Assembly: GCA_027886185.1 (NCBI GenBank)
Contig: WOAB01000583.1
Location: 7,006,001 to 7,070,000 of the forward strand
DNA length: 64,000 nt
Source: Rheum nobile
Lineage: Eukaryota; Streptophyta; Magnoliopsida; Caryophyllales; Polygonaceae
Direction: 5' to 3'
The stretch's first letter is position 1. Every line of letters starts with the position of its first letter. The translations under genes were made by a program, and so were the position numbers. The notes below the pieces were generated by a model. It searched no databases and was not told the origin of the DNA. It saw only the letters and a program-made list of their open reading frames with translations. Below, one piece after another: positions 22,119 to 32,016 of the stretch.

Positions 22119-22345
22119 TATCTGCTGCATTGATGAGTTTGACAAGATGTCAGACAGTGCAAGAACCATGCTACATGAAGTAAGATTTTCTTCTGTCATT
22201 GAAATGTATAGTTTCATATCAAAATCTGAATTTACTTGTCATCACCCACTGGGAACACTCACAAGGTTTCCTTTTCTGTTAGATGATGGAACAACAAACT
22301 ATTTCTATAGCAAAGGCTGGGATCATTGCATCCCTTAATGCTAGG
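22119..22345 (+). pseudogene. Captured MCM replicative helicase fragment
   Basis: Exon 22119-22179 reads ICCIDEFDKMSDSARTMLHE, which is the Walker B region of MCM2-7 ATPases, and ends at gtaaga. A second exon after TGTTAG at 22283 reads MMEQQTISIAKAGIIASLNA, the next conserved block. Order and phase match an MCM gene (MCM4-like). Both flanking halves of the protein are missing. Confidence 0.85.
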
Positions 22346-22789
22346 ACATTTGTAATTAGCTTGTGCTAATCCAAGTGGATCACATTATACTTGTCATGCG
22401 TGTTGAATTGCAGTTTGTTGAGACGACTATTGTGCAAGACTTGTCACTAACATATAACATAGACACGTGGTGGTAAGCTCTTGCTTCAAGCATTGCCTTG
22501 CTTGTTTTTGGGGTGTTCTGCATAAGTGTATTTTCATGTTTGTTCCAATATAACTGATTTCTGAAAATATCTTGTAGAAAAATCACATCACTATTTTAAA
22601 ATTTTGAGGATAGAATTGAAATAAATCACATTTCTTTCTCGCTTTAACTAAGGTCGGGGTGTTAGTGCATATTCCATCACAAGGCATATAGTAATACTTG
22701 GTTGTTTTTTTCACCAGTGAATCCTGAGATATTTTGTTGTTTTAAGTTCTCTGTACTAATGGTTTACCTTGTTTGTCTGTAAATATTGT

Positions 22790-22888
22790 AGCTTTCTACT
22801 CAAAGTCAGATAGAATGCTGAGAGCATCAGGATATTTTCCTTGGGCAACACAACTTGTCTATCAACATTTAGAGAACTTGCAAGAGTA
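22790..22888 (+). pseudogene. Captured exon of unidentified gene
   Basis: After TTGTAG the reading is AFYSKSDRMLRASGYFPWAT then QLVYQHLENLQE and a stop. It looks like a terminal coding exon, by analogy with its neighbours. I do not recognise the source. Confidence 0.35.
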
Positions 22889-23061
22889 ATGGAAAAGTAG
22901 CCCTTCTTGACTAATGTTTGTTAACACATTGTTTGTGAATGACATATGTAATTGTGATATGGATATCCTATGCTGTAAAGGCATTGCAAATCATAGCGTT
23001 GAATGCAATTTCATAGCTGGCTTGTAATGGTTCTTAATAAATATGATGGACACCTTTTCAG

Positions 23062-23220
23062 ATTGTGCTAGCATCTGCAATTCCAGATGGATGGATGGGA
23101 TTGGATATTGGTCCTGATTCTATCAAATCCTTCAGTGAAGCTTTAGAAACCACCTAGACGATAATCTGGAATGGGCCCATGGGTGTCTTCGAGTTTGAGA
23201 AATTTGCCATGGGAACTGAG
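23062..23220 (+). pseudogene. Captured phosphoglycerate kinase exon
   Basis: After TTTCAG the reading is IVLASAIPDGWMGLDIGPDS, then SEALETT, a TAG, and TIIWNGPMGVFEFEKFAMGT. It ends GAG/gtaaga. This is the C-terminal domain of plant PGK, including DGWMGLDIGP and WNGPMGVFE near the nucleotide site. The single TAG replaces a glutamine (CAG to TAG). Confidence 0.9.
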
Positions 23221-23988
23221 GTAAGAAATGTCTCATGTCGTTGTCCTTTATAGCCAGTGTCCTTATCAATGTTTGCTGGTTATTTTTCTTATGCATGTAA
23301 TAAAAACCAAGTTAACAACCTGAAACCTGTCACTCCTTGTTTACACATTCAATCTTCTTTGTAAAAGCGTAAACTATGAAACACTGTAAGTAAGATAATG
23401 GTATTTTGCATATTACCACTTCTTTTAAACGAAATTGAGTCTAACCACTTTTATCCATAGTCTTATCTATCCTGTTAGCATTCAACACTAAGACCCCTGT
23501 TACATGTTCAGAAAAAAGTATGAAACATCTTGCATATTCAGAAAAAGTATGAAACATCTTGCTCAACACCCGTATCCAGCTCAAAGCTTAAAGAGAGGTA
23601 TTCACATCGTTTTGGAATATAAGACTCGCAACTGTAACCAGTGATTGAGTTTGTCAAGTACATGGATTTTCCTGTTGTCCAGGTGCTCTTATTGGATTGT
23701 CCTGTTGTCAAGGACATTGTCCTCTCTCTATTTAGATTTTGAGAGGATGTATATAATGATATTGTTGCTTCAAACCTTTTGAATTTCTCTCTTTTTATTT
23801 CATTTTAATGGAATTCCTTGATTATACCAGCATGGTGCGTTATTGCATTCTATTTTTTTTTCAGAAAAAGAGGACTTTTTAGCCCAGACCTTTAAAGATC
23901 CGGGTTAAGAGGTCCTCTTGTTTTTTAGCAAATAACTAGACTTTTTAGCCCGGATACCCAAAGGTCCGGGCTAAAAAGTCTTGGTTAT

Positions 23989-24101
23989 TTAGCCCGGATC
24001 CCATTGTCACACGCATGGGCTATATTCTTTCACATAATTTGGGGCGCCCCAAATTATGTGAAGGAATATAGCCCATGTGTGTGACAATGGGTCCGGGCTA
24101 T
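23989..24101. repeat. Long near-perfect hairpin in CACTA subterminal region
   Basis: Two arms of about 56 bp are centred on GGGGCGCCCC at 24041-24050. The left arm starts TTAGCCCGGATCCCATTGTC and the right arm ends GACAATGGGTCCGGGCTA. One single-base indel and a couple of mismatches separate them. Confidence 0.9.
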
Positions 24102-24189
24102 TTGATCTATTATCACACCAACCAATAGCCTGAACCCTTTTTAGTTATATCCGGGCTATATAATGGAAAACGCCCGGGCTAAAAAGCAT

Positions 24190-24203
24190 ATTTTGTAGTA
24201 GTG
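24190..24203. repeat. CACTA terminal inverted repeat, right
   Basis: ATTTTGTAGTAGTG ends at 24203 and is followed by the TAT duplication. It mirrors the left end over 13 bases. Confidence 0.95.
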
Positions 24204-25999
24204 TATGTTTGCATAATATGCCTCTGAACTCAAATAGCTTACAAGAGCAATTGAACTCCCACGTACCTTTATCAATGGTTGTCTCAAAGCACTTGCGTTC
24301 TTTACACCAAACCGACTTCACAATTTTTTCTACAACTTCATATGTTGTTTTATCTCCATCGATAGTCAACTTAGTTGCATTTGTATACAAGAGACCATGA
24401 ACCTATATTTAAAACACAAATGAGTTAAGAACAATATCCAGAGGACACAAACATAAATATACAAGTAAAGAGATTAGATAGATAAAGAGATAAGTAGTTA
24501 GTTACCTCATCCTGAAATTCATTAAATTTAGCATTTGTATAAGCCTTATGAAAAACTTCTTCAACTAGGATTGCTTTATTGAAAGTCAAAGGCATATCCA
24601 TGGAGTTGGCATTTAATTTCTTTTCCTCTTCAACTTTACTTGCAAGAGCCATTTGAAATTGATCAACAAACATTTTTAGACCGCTTTCTACACTCACATA
24701 TCCTTTAAAAAAGAAGTTAATTCCTTCACTTCTTTGTGTAGAGGACATGCCGGCCCAAAATGAATCTCTCCAATAACCCGGAACCCATCTTCTTTCGATA
24801 TAAGCTTCTTTTATCCATGAGTTGTTATGTAGTTGAAACTCTTCAATCATTTTTGCCCATGCCTCCTCAAACTCCTCTAATGTAAGTGAATCATGCACAA
24901 TAACATTTAGTCTCTTACTTATTTCCTTCCAATGTGGATTTTTTCCCAAGGTTCTTGATGCATTTTGCATTATATGAAAGAGGCAAAGTCTGTGCCTACT
25001 ACTTGGGAAAACTATCTTAACTGCCTTGTTGATTGCCTTGCACTGATCAGTCAAAATAGCATCAGGAGGTCTTCCCATACACTCTAGCCAACAATTGAAT
25101 AGCCAAACAAATGAATTAGCATCTTCATTTGACAATAATCCACACGCAAGCACTACTGATGACCCATGATGATTCACTCCAATAAAAGGAGCAAAAGGCA
25201 TCTTGTACCTATTTGTCAAGTGAGTAGTGTCAAACGTTACTACATTACCAAAATCCCTAGCAATAGCTCGACATCTTGCATCTGACCAAAATAGATTCAT
25301 TAATCTCCCTTCTGAGTCACTCTGAATTGCACTGAAAAAGTTCGGATTGTCATCTTTCATTTTCTTAAAATACTCCTCAACAACAACGGCATCACCTTGC
25401 AATCTTGCACGTCGACGCTCAATCCCTAACACATTTCGCAAATCTTTTTCACCAAATGGTAGATTCTCATGTCCTCCACTTTCAACAACTAGTGAGTTAA
25501 AATTCTTCTTAATTGGAACCCCGGCTACATCATTGTTCAACATCCTTCTCTTGTGATAATCAGTCATGTACTTGTAGTTAGGCATGAATCGACTGTTGGA
25601 AGGATCCATAGGATGATTTTGTTTCAAATTCAAGACAGTGATTGTCATCCTACCTTCCTTCATCCGTGCATCAACATATGCCTCACACTCGATTACTTGC
25701 GAATTTGCTACTTCCATCGCTTTCTTACCACCCCTCACACAAGTTAATCGCAATCTCTTGAGCATTTCATATTGCGGTTCATTACCCGAAAGTTTCCGTC
25801 CATAACCTTTCCCCTGAAACTCATCAAGTAATGCACATGTGCGTATATGGAACTGGAAACCAGTTTTACATGCATATGTATGACAAAATTCAGCATATTC
25901 CAACCCACTATCAAAAGTCATACCAACAGCAGGTTCTACAACGGTTTCATTGTCATTGTTGCTTGAGTCGTTCGGATCTTCATTTAGGTCGAACTCCAT
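24204..25999 (-). pseudogene. FAR1-RELATED SEQUENCE-like gene, 5' part, disrupted by CACTA
   Basis: FAR1-family proteins are transcription factors derived from Mutator-like transposases. Exon 1 (25999-24506) starts MEFDLNEDPNDSS. It has the FAR1 zinc-binding domain (FCHTYACKTGFQFHIRT, RLTCVRGGKK), then the transposase-like core (FFSAIQSDSEGRLMNLFWSD, VVTFDTTHLTNRYKMPFAPF, DAILTDQCKAINKAV). The donor is GAG/gtaact; the acceptor before 24402 is TATAG/GTTCATGG. Exon 2 reads through the SWIM finger CSCKLFEFRGILCKH and is then cut by the CACTA element. The conserved acidic residues of the transposase core are present. Exon 1 has no stop. Confidence 0.85.
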
Positions 26000-26966
26000 T
26001 CAACTAGAACCTATCACGCGATAAAAAATAATGTTGAAATTAACAATTGAGCTATGTAACCCAAAATAGGAATAATTGGTAATGAAGATGTACAGAAGAG
26101 GATGATTGAGAAATGACACAACTAGACATAATTAATGCCAGCCTGTGCCCTTATACCTATTTTAGTATGAAGAAACTTACAGAATGCAGTAAACTATTAT
26201 TTCTAAAACATGTGCTATACACAACTAGACCCATATAAAACACAGCCCGTTATTGATGTCCTAGGACAAGTGTTCTAGGACAAGTGTTGATTCAGATGGT
26301 GAATCTGTTAGTGGTCTAGAAGAGCAAATTGTTCTATGACAAGTGTTCTAGAAGAGCAAATTCAACACTTGGACGACTTAGCTAATTAACTAAGTTCCGA
26401 TTCAGATGGTGAATCTGTTAGTGGTCACATTGAATGCTCAATGAAATGGTGAATCTGTTAGTGGTCAAACATGTGATAATTAACTCAGGGAAAGACAAAT
26501 TGAATGTTCTAGGACAAATGGGAGTGGAGCTTGCGGTATCAAACCACTGTCTAATTAGGATTCAGATGGAATGCTCAATGAAATGAAAATATGGGTATCA
26601 CCTATGCATTTAATGCTATATAGGATTCAGATCACAGCTCCCCAAATACATTCAATGTCTCTAGCAAACCACTGTCTAATTAAGGCAAATCTGCCTAATT
26701 TAAGTAAAACAAATTGAAAGTATTTGGGTAAGATTCAAAGCTCAGGGAAAGACAAATTGAAATGGAAAGAAAAATTGAAACTAGTTGAGCTCAGGGGCTT
26801 GGAATGCTCAAGGAAATCAAAATTGAAACTAAATTCATTTACCTAAATTGGAGCCGCTGGTGGCTTGGGGACCGCCGAGGAAGATGGTGACTGGCGGTGG
26901 TTTCAGCTGGCTTCGACTGGTGGCGGTGGTTTATGCTGGCTCCGAGGAAGAGGGGGACCGCAACTG
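26000..26966. other. Upstream flank of the FAR1-related gene
   Basis: No coding exon. A 26 bp direct repeat (TTCAGATGGTGAATCTGTTA then GTGGTC) occurs at about 26291 and 26401, with a shorter third copy near 26443, and GTTCTAGGACAAGTGTT-like words surround it. The promoter and 5' untranslated region of the FAR1-related gene presumably lie here. Confidence 0.45.
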
Positions 26967-26978
26967 CTGGCTTCGATT

Positions 26979-27122
26979 TCTCCGGGGAAGGCGTCGACTG
27001 CTGGCTTCGATTTCTCCGGGGAAGGCGTCGACTGCTGGCTTCGACTTCTCCGGGGAAGGCATCGACTGCTGGCTTCGATTTCTCCGGGGAAGGCGTCGAT
27101 TTCTCCGGGGAAGACATCGAGG
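26979..27122. repeat. 34-bp GC-rich minisatellite, four units plus a short one
   Basis: TCTCCGGGGAAGGCGTCGAC and the following CTGCTGGCTTCGAT recur with TCTCC at 26979, 27013, 27047, 27081 and 27102 (periods 34, 34, 34, 21). Six overlapping open frames here are by-products of the repeat and the local GC content. Confidence 0.9.
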
Positions 27123-27832
27123 AAGATGGAGGAAGCCGGCGTCGAGGAAGACAGGTGCGGCATACGTCGGGAAATCTGAACGGGTCCCAGCATGCCATTC
27201 CGAAGAGGGTGGGTCCCAGCACACCATACCTGGCACCTCAGAACACTTCCCGCTCGTTCCCGCTCGGACAAGAACTCTCTTCCCGCTCAACCCACTTTCT
27301 TCCCGCTCAGTTCCAGCTCAGCAGGTAGTGCCAGGTGTAAACGATTCTGTTTACACTCCGTGTAAACGTAGCACGGTCCTACGAAGGTCCCTTCAAATCC
27401 CATTGCAAGAATTTGCCCCGAACGTAACAAGCGAAGTCTACTAACATCATAATGTGTTGAACTAGGTGTAGTAACAAGAGATTTGAATTGGTCAAATTGA
27501 AACTTATTACACAAAGGACTTGTAGAAATTGCACCAGATTGCCTCACCAAGAGGTAATCTGAAGTGATGGACAAAACATAAAGAAGTGATGGGCAAAGAA
27601 GTTGTTGCAAGTGCAGCAGATTGCTCAGTGAGATTCTCTTGACAAGATAAAAAAAGAAAAGAAATGGTATTAGAAAAGAGTGTGAGAACTATAAACTACT
27701 CGGTCAAAATTCATTTATTCCTAGGACCAACTTTGTGTTATTAATGCAATTAAAGGGATTTAGAGTCTGACAAAAAAAAAGGATTTAGAGGATTTAGACA
27801 TGTCAATTAAAGTTAGAGATTCGTCCGTTTAA
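27123..27832. other. Intergenic, no gene recognised
   Basis: GC-rich in its first 300 bp, then ordinary AT-rich sequence. I see no domain or convincing exon. Confidence 0.4.
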
Positions 27833-28575
27833 GGGTGAATTACACAAAACCATCCCCTATTTTGGGTGTTTGCAATAAACTATCTCTTATTTTGTTATTT
27901 GCATAAAACCCCATCTTATTACAATTAGTTTGTATCAAATCACTCATTATCTTGATTTTTATAATAAACCATCCCTTAAATAGTTAATGTTGCAATGAAT
28001 CACCTATTTATTTCTCATTAGGTATTCACTAAGCCTTAGTTCTCTCACGCTCAATTAATAATGGTTCTTTGTACTTCATAATGTGTCATTCCTCAATGGT
28101 ATCGTCCTACCTAACGTCCTTTAAGCGGGCGAAACTTCCTAGGTCTATGACGAACTCTGAGATCCATGCACTTGTTGTCATCGAGGAGCAAACAATTCAT
28201 TGTCGCAATTGGACTGATATCGAAAAGGTTGGCTTGGTTCAGAACCTCAGTTAGAGGCAAAATCTAAAGATTTTAATTGAAGATAAAAATAAATTTTGGG
28301 TCATTTAATTTACATAACCCTCACTTCTTTACAATTGGTGAATCAATACAAGCAAATAGAGAGTAGTTGTCATAGATTTTTTCTCTATCATAAGTCCCAC
28401 TACTTGTTTTTTGGGATGAAAGTAAGAGTCGAAAGTTTTAGCCTTCAATGGACAAGAAATTGGATGAGTTAATAAAAGCCTAATGGGAAAGGTCTAGTGG
28501 TGATTTGATGCAAACTAATGGTTATAATGGATGATTTTCTGCAAAAAAACAAAAGTATTTTTGTGTAATTTACCC
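27833..28575. mobile_element. MITE-like non-autonomous DNA element (candidate)
   Basis: The left end GGGTGAATTACACAAAA and right end TTTTTGTGTAATTTACCC form terminal inverted repeats of about 17 bp with one mismatch, 743 bp apart. The left subterminal part repeats an AAACCATCCCTTATTTTG-like unit of about 45 bp three times. Flanks AAGGG/CCCAA show no clear target duplication, so the superfamily is undecided. Confidence 0.5.
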
Positions 28576-28697
28576 AATATTCGTTGTGACTTTTAGACTT
28601 TTTAGACGTCCGGATTTATCATACTCCATATTTTTTTAAGAGGTTAATCACCTTCTAATTATCATTAAAGTCTTCTTAGTTATCTATATCTATATCT

Positions 28698-28818
28698 ATT
28701 TAAAAGTTAGCATTTTAGGGCATTGAATGCTAACTTTTAAATACAAAATCAATTCTATTTAAAAGTTAGCATTCTAGGGCATTGAATGCTAACTTTTAAA
28801 TACAAAATCAATACAAAA
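28698..28818. repeat. Two tandem hairpins of about 60 bp
   Basis: ATTTAAAAGTTAGCATT, then TTAGGGCATTG, then AATGCTAACTTTTAAAT forms a stem-loop. It is repeated at once with one base change (TCTAGGGC). It sits at the proposed Helitron 5' end. Confidence 0.85.
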
Positions 28819-31196
28819 TTAAGACCACAAAGTTACACATAAACATGTAATCTATATTGATATATCTATGTAAACACATATATAATAAAGTAACCTTCTC
28901 TCAATAATTTGATTAATTTACATGAATTGCTATTACAACTTTAAAGTATATAATGTAAATTACAAATATAATATTGAGTATACTCTTTCTATAGGTTATA
29001 GGTTCAAATCGGATTATTAGCAAACGTTCGTAAGCAATCTTGATAACTATTTTTATTTTGATCAATATTGATAACTGTGCTTTTTTGGTCATGATAACTA
29101 TTTATTTACTAAAATTATATAATCAACTATTTATTTACTAAAATTATATAATCTTATATACAGTTAGCTAATGTAAATATACCATTTCTTATTGAACTTA
29201 CGATAATCCAATATCCCACAATTTGCTAATATACATGTATCATACTTTTTTGAACTTACGATAAGCCCAACTTAATTGACATCCTTAATATAGTTTTAAT
29301 AATCTCTTATGTTGTTTTAAGTATAACTTTGAAAATCTGAATATTTCAATACATAGTATTGTTTTCTTTATCATAGTTGTTCTATTATATCCCTCTAATA
29401 TATTATATATAGGCTTTTATTTGACTATATATGGTTATTGTATTTATTCAACCGACTAAAGCATTTTGTCTACGGTTAGAATAAAAAAAATAGTGATAGA
29501 GTAACTTTTGCATTCCACCCCCAACAAATGGAAGGCGTTAAATTTTGATAAATAATACTAACTAATTTTTTGTAACACCCCCAAAACTTAACCCTTTTGG
29601 AAAGGTATTACCGCCAATGACCCCAGTGTTCCTTACCGAGATCACCCAAGGCTTTACCATTTAAATACAATTTATGAAATACAAATGATACATAATAATC
29701 AAAGCATTCAATTCCAAAACATAACATTGTCAAAGAAACAAGAGTTACGGGATTACAACCCAATCCCGAATAGGCTAACACATAGTTTAAACCAAATACA
29801 GCGAAAGTCTTATAAAGTAGGGTACAGCGGAAGTCTTACAAAACACATTACAACCAAAGTCATTGCCCAAAATATCTCAACCTGATTAACGAAATAACTT
29901 AAACATTCAAAAACCACCGTCGACTCCATAGTCCTTCTATTCTTCTGAGCTACTTTCTATCCGATGTGCCGAATCGAACGGATGACACCAGCCCACATGC
30001 GGAGAACAAATTTCGTGGGTTAGTCTACTTGAATAGACTAGCAAGGGTACAAAGCAGAAGGTTTGATGTAGTTGTATTAGGTTAGACTTATCGTTTCTCG
30101 AATGATAACCGATAACGATAATCAACCTTCATACTTCTACGGAATAATAACAAGAGGTATGCACAAGAGAAGACTCTGGAAGACTGAATCATTACAGAAA
30201 TCAACTCAAAGGAAGACTCCAATGGAAGTGAGTCTTTAAGGAATTATGACAATTCTGGAAAGTTTAAAGAATCATACAACAATGATTTAAAAGCTGACTG
30301 AGATGCTTCGGTTCACGACCAACCTCACCGCATACAGCGAATCCAGATTGGAAAGAGAACGTACTATGATCAAAGTCGAGACGAGTTTTCCTAGCTGCAC
30401 TATAACTTAACTGCACTACTCGCCGAAGGTTTATTTATTATGTGCGTCGAGTAGAACTTATCTGATTTATATTTCAAACACACATCACGTTATTAGACTT
30501 TTACATGTGTACCCCACCATTGGGACGACACATCTTAGTATACGTTTCGTCGAGAGTGACGCACACCAAAAGGTTTGTGATACCAGCTAAGTGTCCTGCC
30601 TCTACACACTTGTGAAAGAGACCGATCATGATCTTAGAATAGTACCAGGTGGAGACGAGCCACCCCGATACCAGATTATAAAGAAACGACCGGACGAAGT
30701 CCGAGTACATTCCTAACTAACAGTGCTAACCACACAGATATAGCACAATTACAGTTACAGAATAAATCCACATAAAGGCCCGAAAGGCGATCACATATAA
30801 TAGCACTGTTCTAACAGATATACAACCTATTATATGATTTTCAAAACAGTTTATAAATGACTTCCAGAAGAATACAGTAATAATCATTCCAAATTAATTA
30901 ATCAATTGAAATAACTGATAATCAATGTAAATATGGAAACGATGAGCAAGAGCGAACCGCCACTTGCCTTAATCCGCAGAATAGAAACAAGCCTAACGAC
31001 AACGACGGGATTCCGGGCTCGACACGGGTATAGCTCCGACAGCACAACGACCTTCGAATCGACCCATAAAAGGAACCCTAAGTTAGATCCGACATAACCA
31101 CAGTACGAATCTAAAAACGACGAAAGAAAATGAAAGGAACGACGCCACAACGACGACCACCATAGCCAAAAGCCCAAAAAGGCATTCTGGACACTG

Positions 31197-31252
31197 GCGG
31201 CGGTCGCCACAGTTATCACGGCGGGAGCCGTTAAGAACACGGCGGTCGCCGT
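31197..31252. repeat. Palindrome cluster downstream of the LTR TATA box
   Basis: Three 14 bp copies start at 31197 (GCGGCGGTCGCCAC), 31218 (ACGGCGGGAGCCGT) and 31239 (ACGGCGGTCGCCGT), exactly 21 bp apart. It lies about 250-300 bp downstream of the TATA box in transcription direction. The other LTR has copies at 39711, 39733 and 39754. Confidence 0.9.
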
Positions 31253-31496
31253 GAAAAACTCAAACGACAGAAGCGGCGAGAAAACTCACCCAAAACACGA
31301 GCTACTCGGCCTCCTTCGACTTGCTTTGGTTTCTAACCTCCAAGGCTACCAAAAGCTTCACAAAGGCACTCTGGAAACACCACCAAACGACCTCCGGCGA
31401 AAGCTTCAGAAATCCGGCGAGGAACAACTCCGGTGAGGCAAGAATTTGGGAGAGCTTGGGCTGTGGATTGAGCTCAAAAACCCCTCCCAAACACCT

Positions 31497-31505
31497 CCTT
31501 TTATA
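31497..31505 (-). promoter_or_regulatory. TATA box of the 3' LTR
   Basis: The minus strand reads GGCTATAAAAGGAGG, a good plant TATA box, which places the U3/R border about 30 bp further downstream. The other LTR has the same box at 40012-40020. Confidence 0.75.
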
Positions 31506-31606
31506 GCCAAATGCCAGGAAATACAATGATGGCCCTACGAAGAGCTACTCCGGCGCTGCCAGAGCCACGCCGGTGACCTTCGGGCAAGGACCTCCGGACA
31601 ACAACG

Positions 31607-31731
31607 ACGGCGGGTGCCGTCATAAATGCGGCGGGCGCCGCCATAGGCCTGGCGTCCCCAGCTAGGAGAAGACCCAGCCTGCTCCTCGAGCCTTGCGACG
31701 GCGGACGCCGCCACTGTACGGCGGGCACCGC
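31607..31731. repeat. Palindrome cluster upstream of the LTR TATA box
   Basis: Copies start at 31607 (ACGGCGGGTGCCGT), 31628 (GCGGCGGGCGCCGC), 31698 (ACGGCGGACGCCGC) and 31718 (ACGGCGGGCACCGC), with offsets 21, 70 and 20. They are 100-235 bp upstream of the TATA box in U3. Confidence 0.9.
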
Positions 31732-31980
31732 CCTTGGCTTTGCCACCTCCTCAGCTCTTAGACGAAAATGAATTTAACCCGGGATAAATTATCGTACGCG
31801 AACGAGTATTAAAATCCAAAGCACGTCGTCTGTATTTTATTTCACTGAGAAAAATATTATAGATACAGAGAGCATTACCGAACGTCTTAAACTCTCTGAC
31901 ATAAATCCGACGTACATAACGGGTACTCGGGAAAAATCCCGAAACTCCAGAAATAGCTTACAAAAATACGGGGTATCACA

Positions 31981-31998
31981 TCTCCTCCCCCTTAAAAG
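31981..31998 (-). other. Polypurine tract of the Tekay element
   Basis: The minus strand reads CTTTTAAGGGGGAGGAGA directly before the LTR start TGTGATACC. This is the plus-strand priming site. Confidence 0.85.
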
Positions 31999-32016
31999 AA
32001 GTTTCGACCCCGAAAC

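Larger units (their letters stand above)
18665..24203. mobile_element. Non-autonomous CACTA (En/Spm) transposon carrying host gene fragments (Pack-CACTA)
   Basis: The 5539 bp element has ends CACTACTACAAAA and TTTTGTAGTAGTG as terminal inverted repeats and is flanked by the 3 bp duplication TAT (18662-18664 and 24204-24206). Both ends are rich in subterminal GCCCGGGCT/AGCCCGG words, where CACTA transposase would bind. No transposase reading is found. Instead the inside holds exon-intron pieces of at least five unrelated plant genes, all on the plus strand, with splice sites retained. It sits in exon 2 of a FAR1-related gene. Confidence 0.95.
29571..31980 (-). repeat. Tekay 3' LTR
   Basis: 2410 bp from TGTAACACCCCC to GGGGTATCACA on the plus strand, with target duplication TTTTT just outside. 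It contains the TATA box at 31497-31505 and two palindrome clusters. No coding frame is supported in it. Confidence 0.95.

Noticed and set aside
22119..23220. Genuine MCM or PGK host genes
   Set aside because: Only one or two exons of each are present, PGK has an internal TAG, and all lie inside one CACTA element bounded by a target duplication.
26838..27444. Six overlapping ORFs of 104-198 residues on both strands
   Set aside because: They are a GC-rich minisatellite plus flanks. All frames are open because of composition, and no domain is present.
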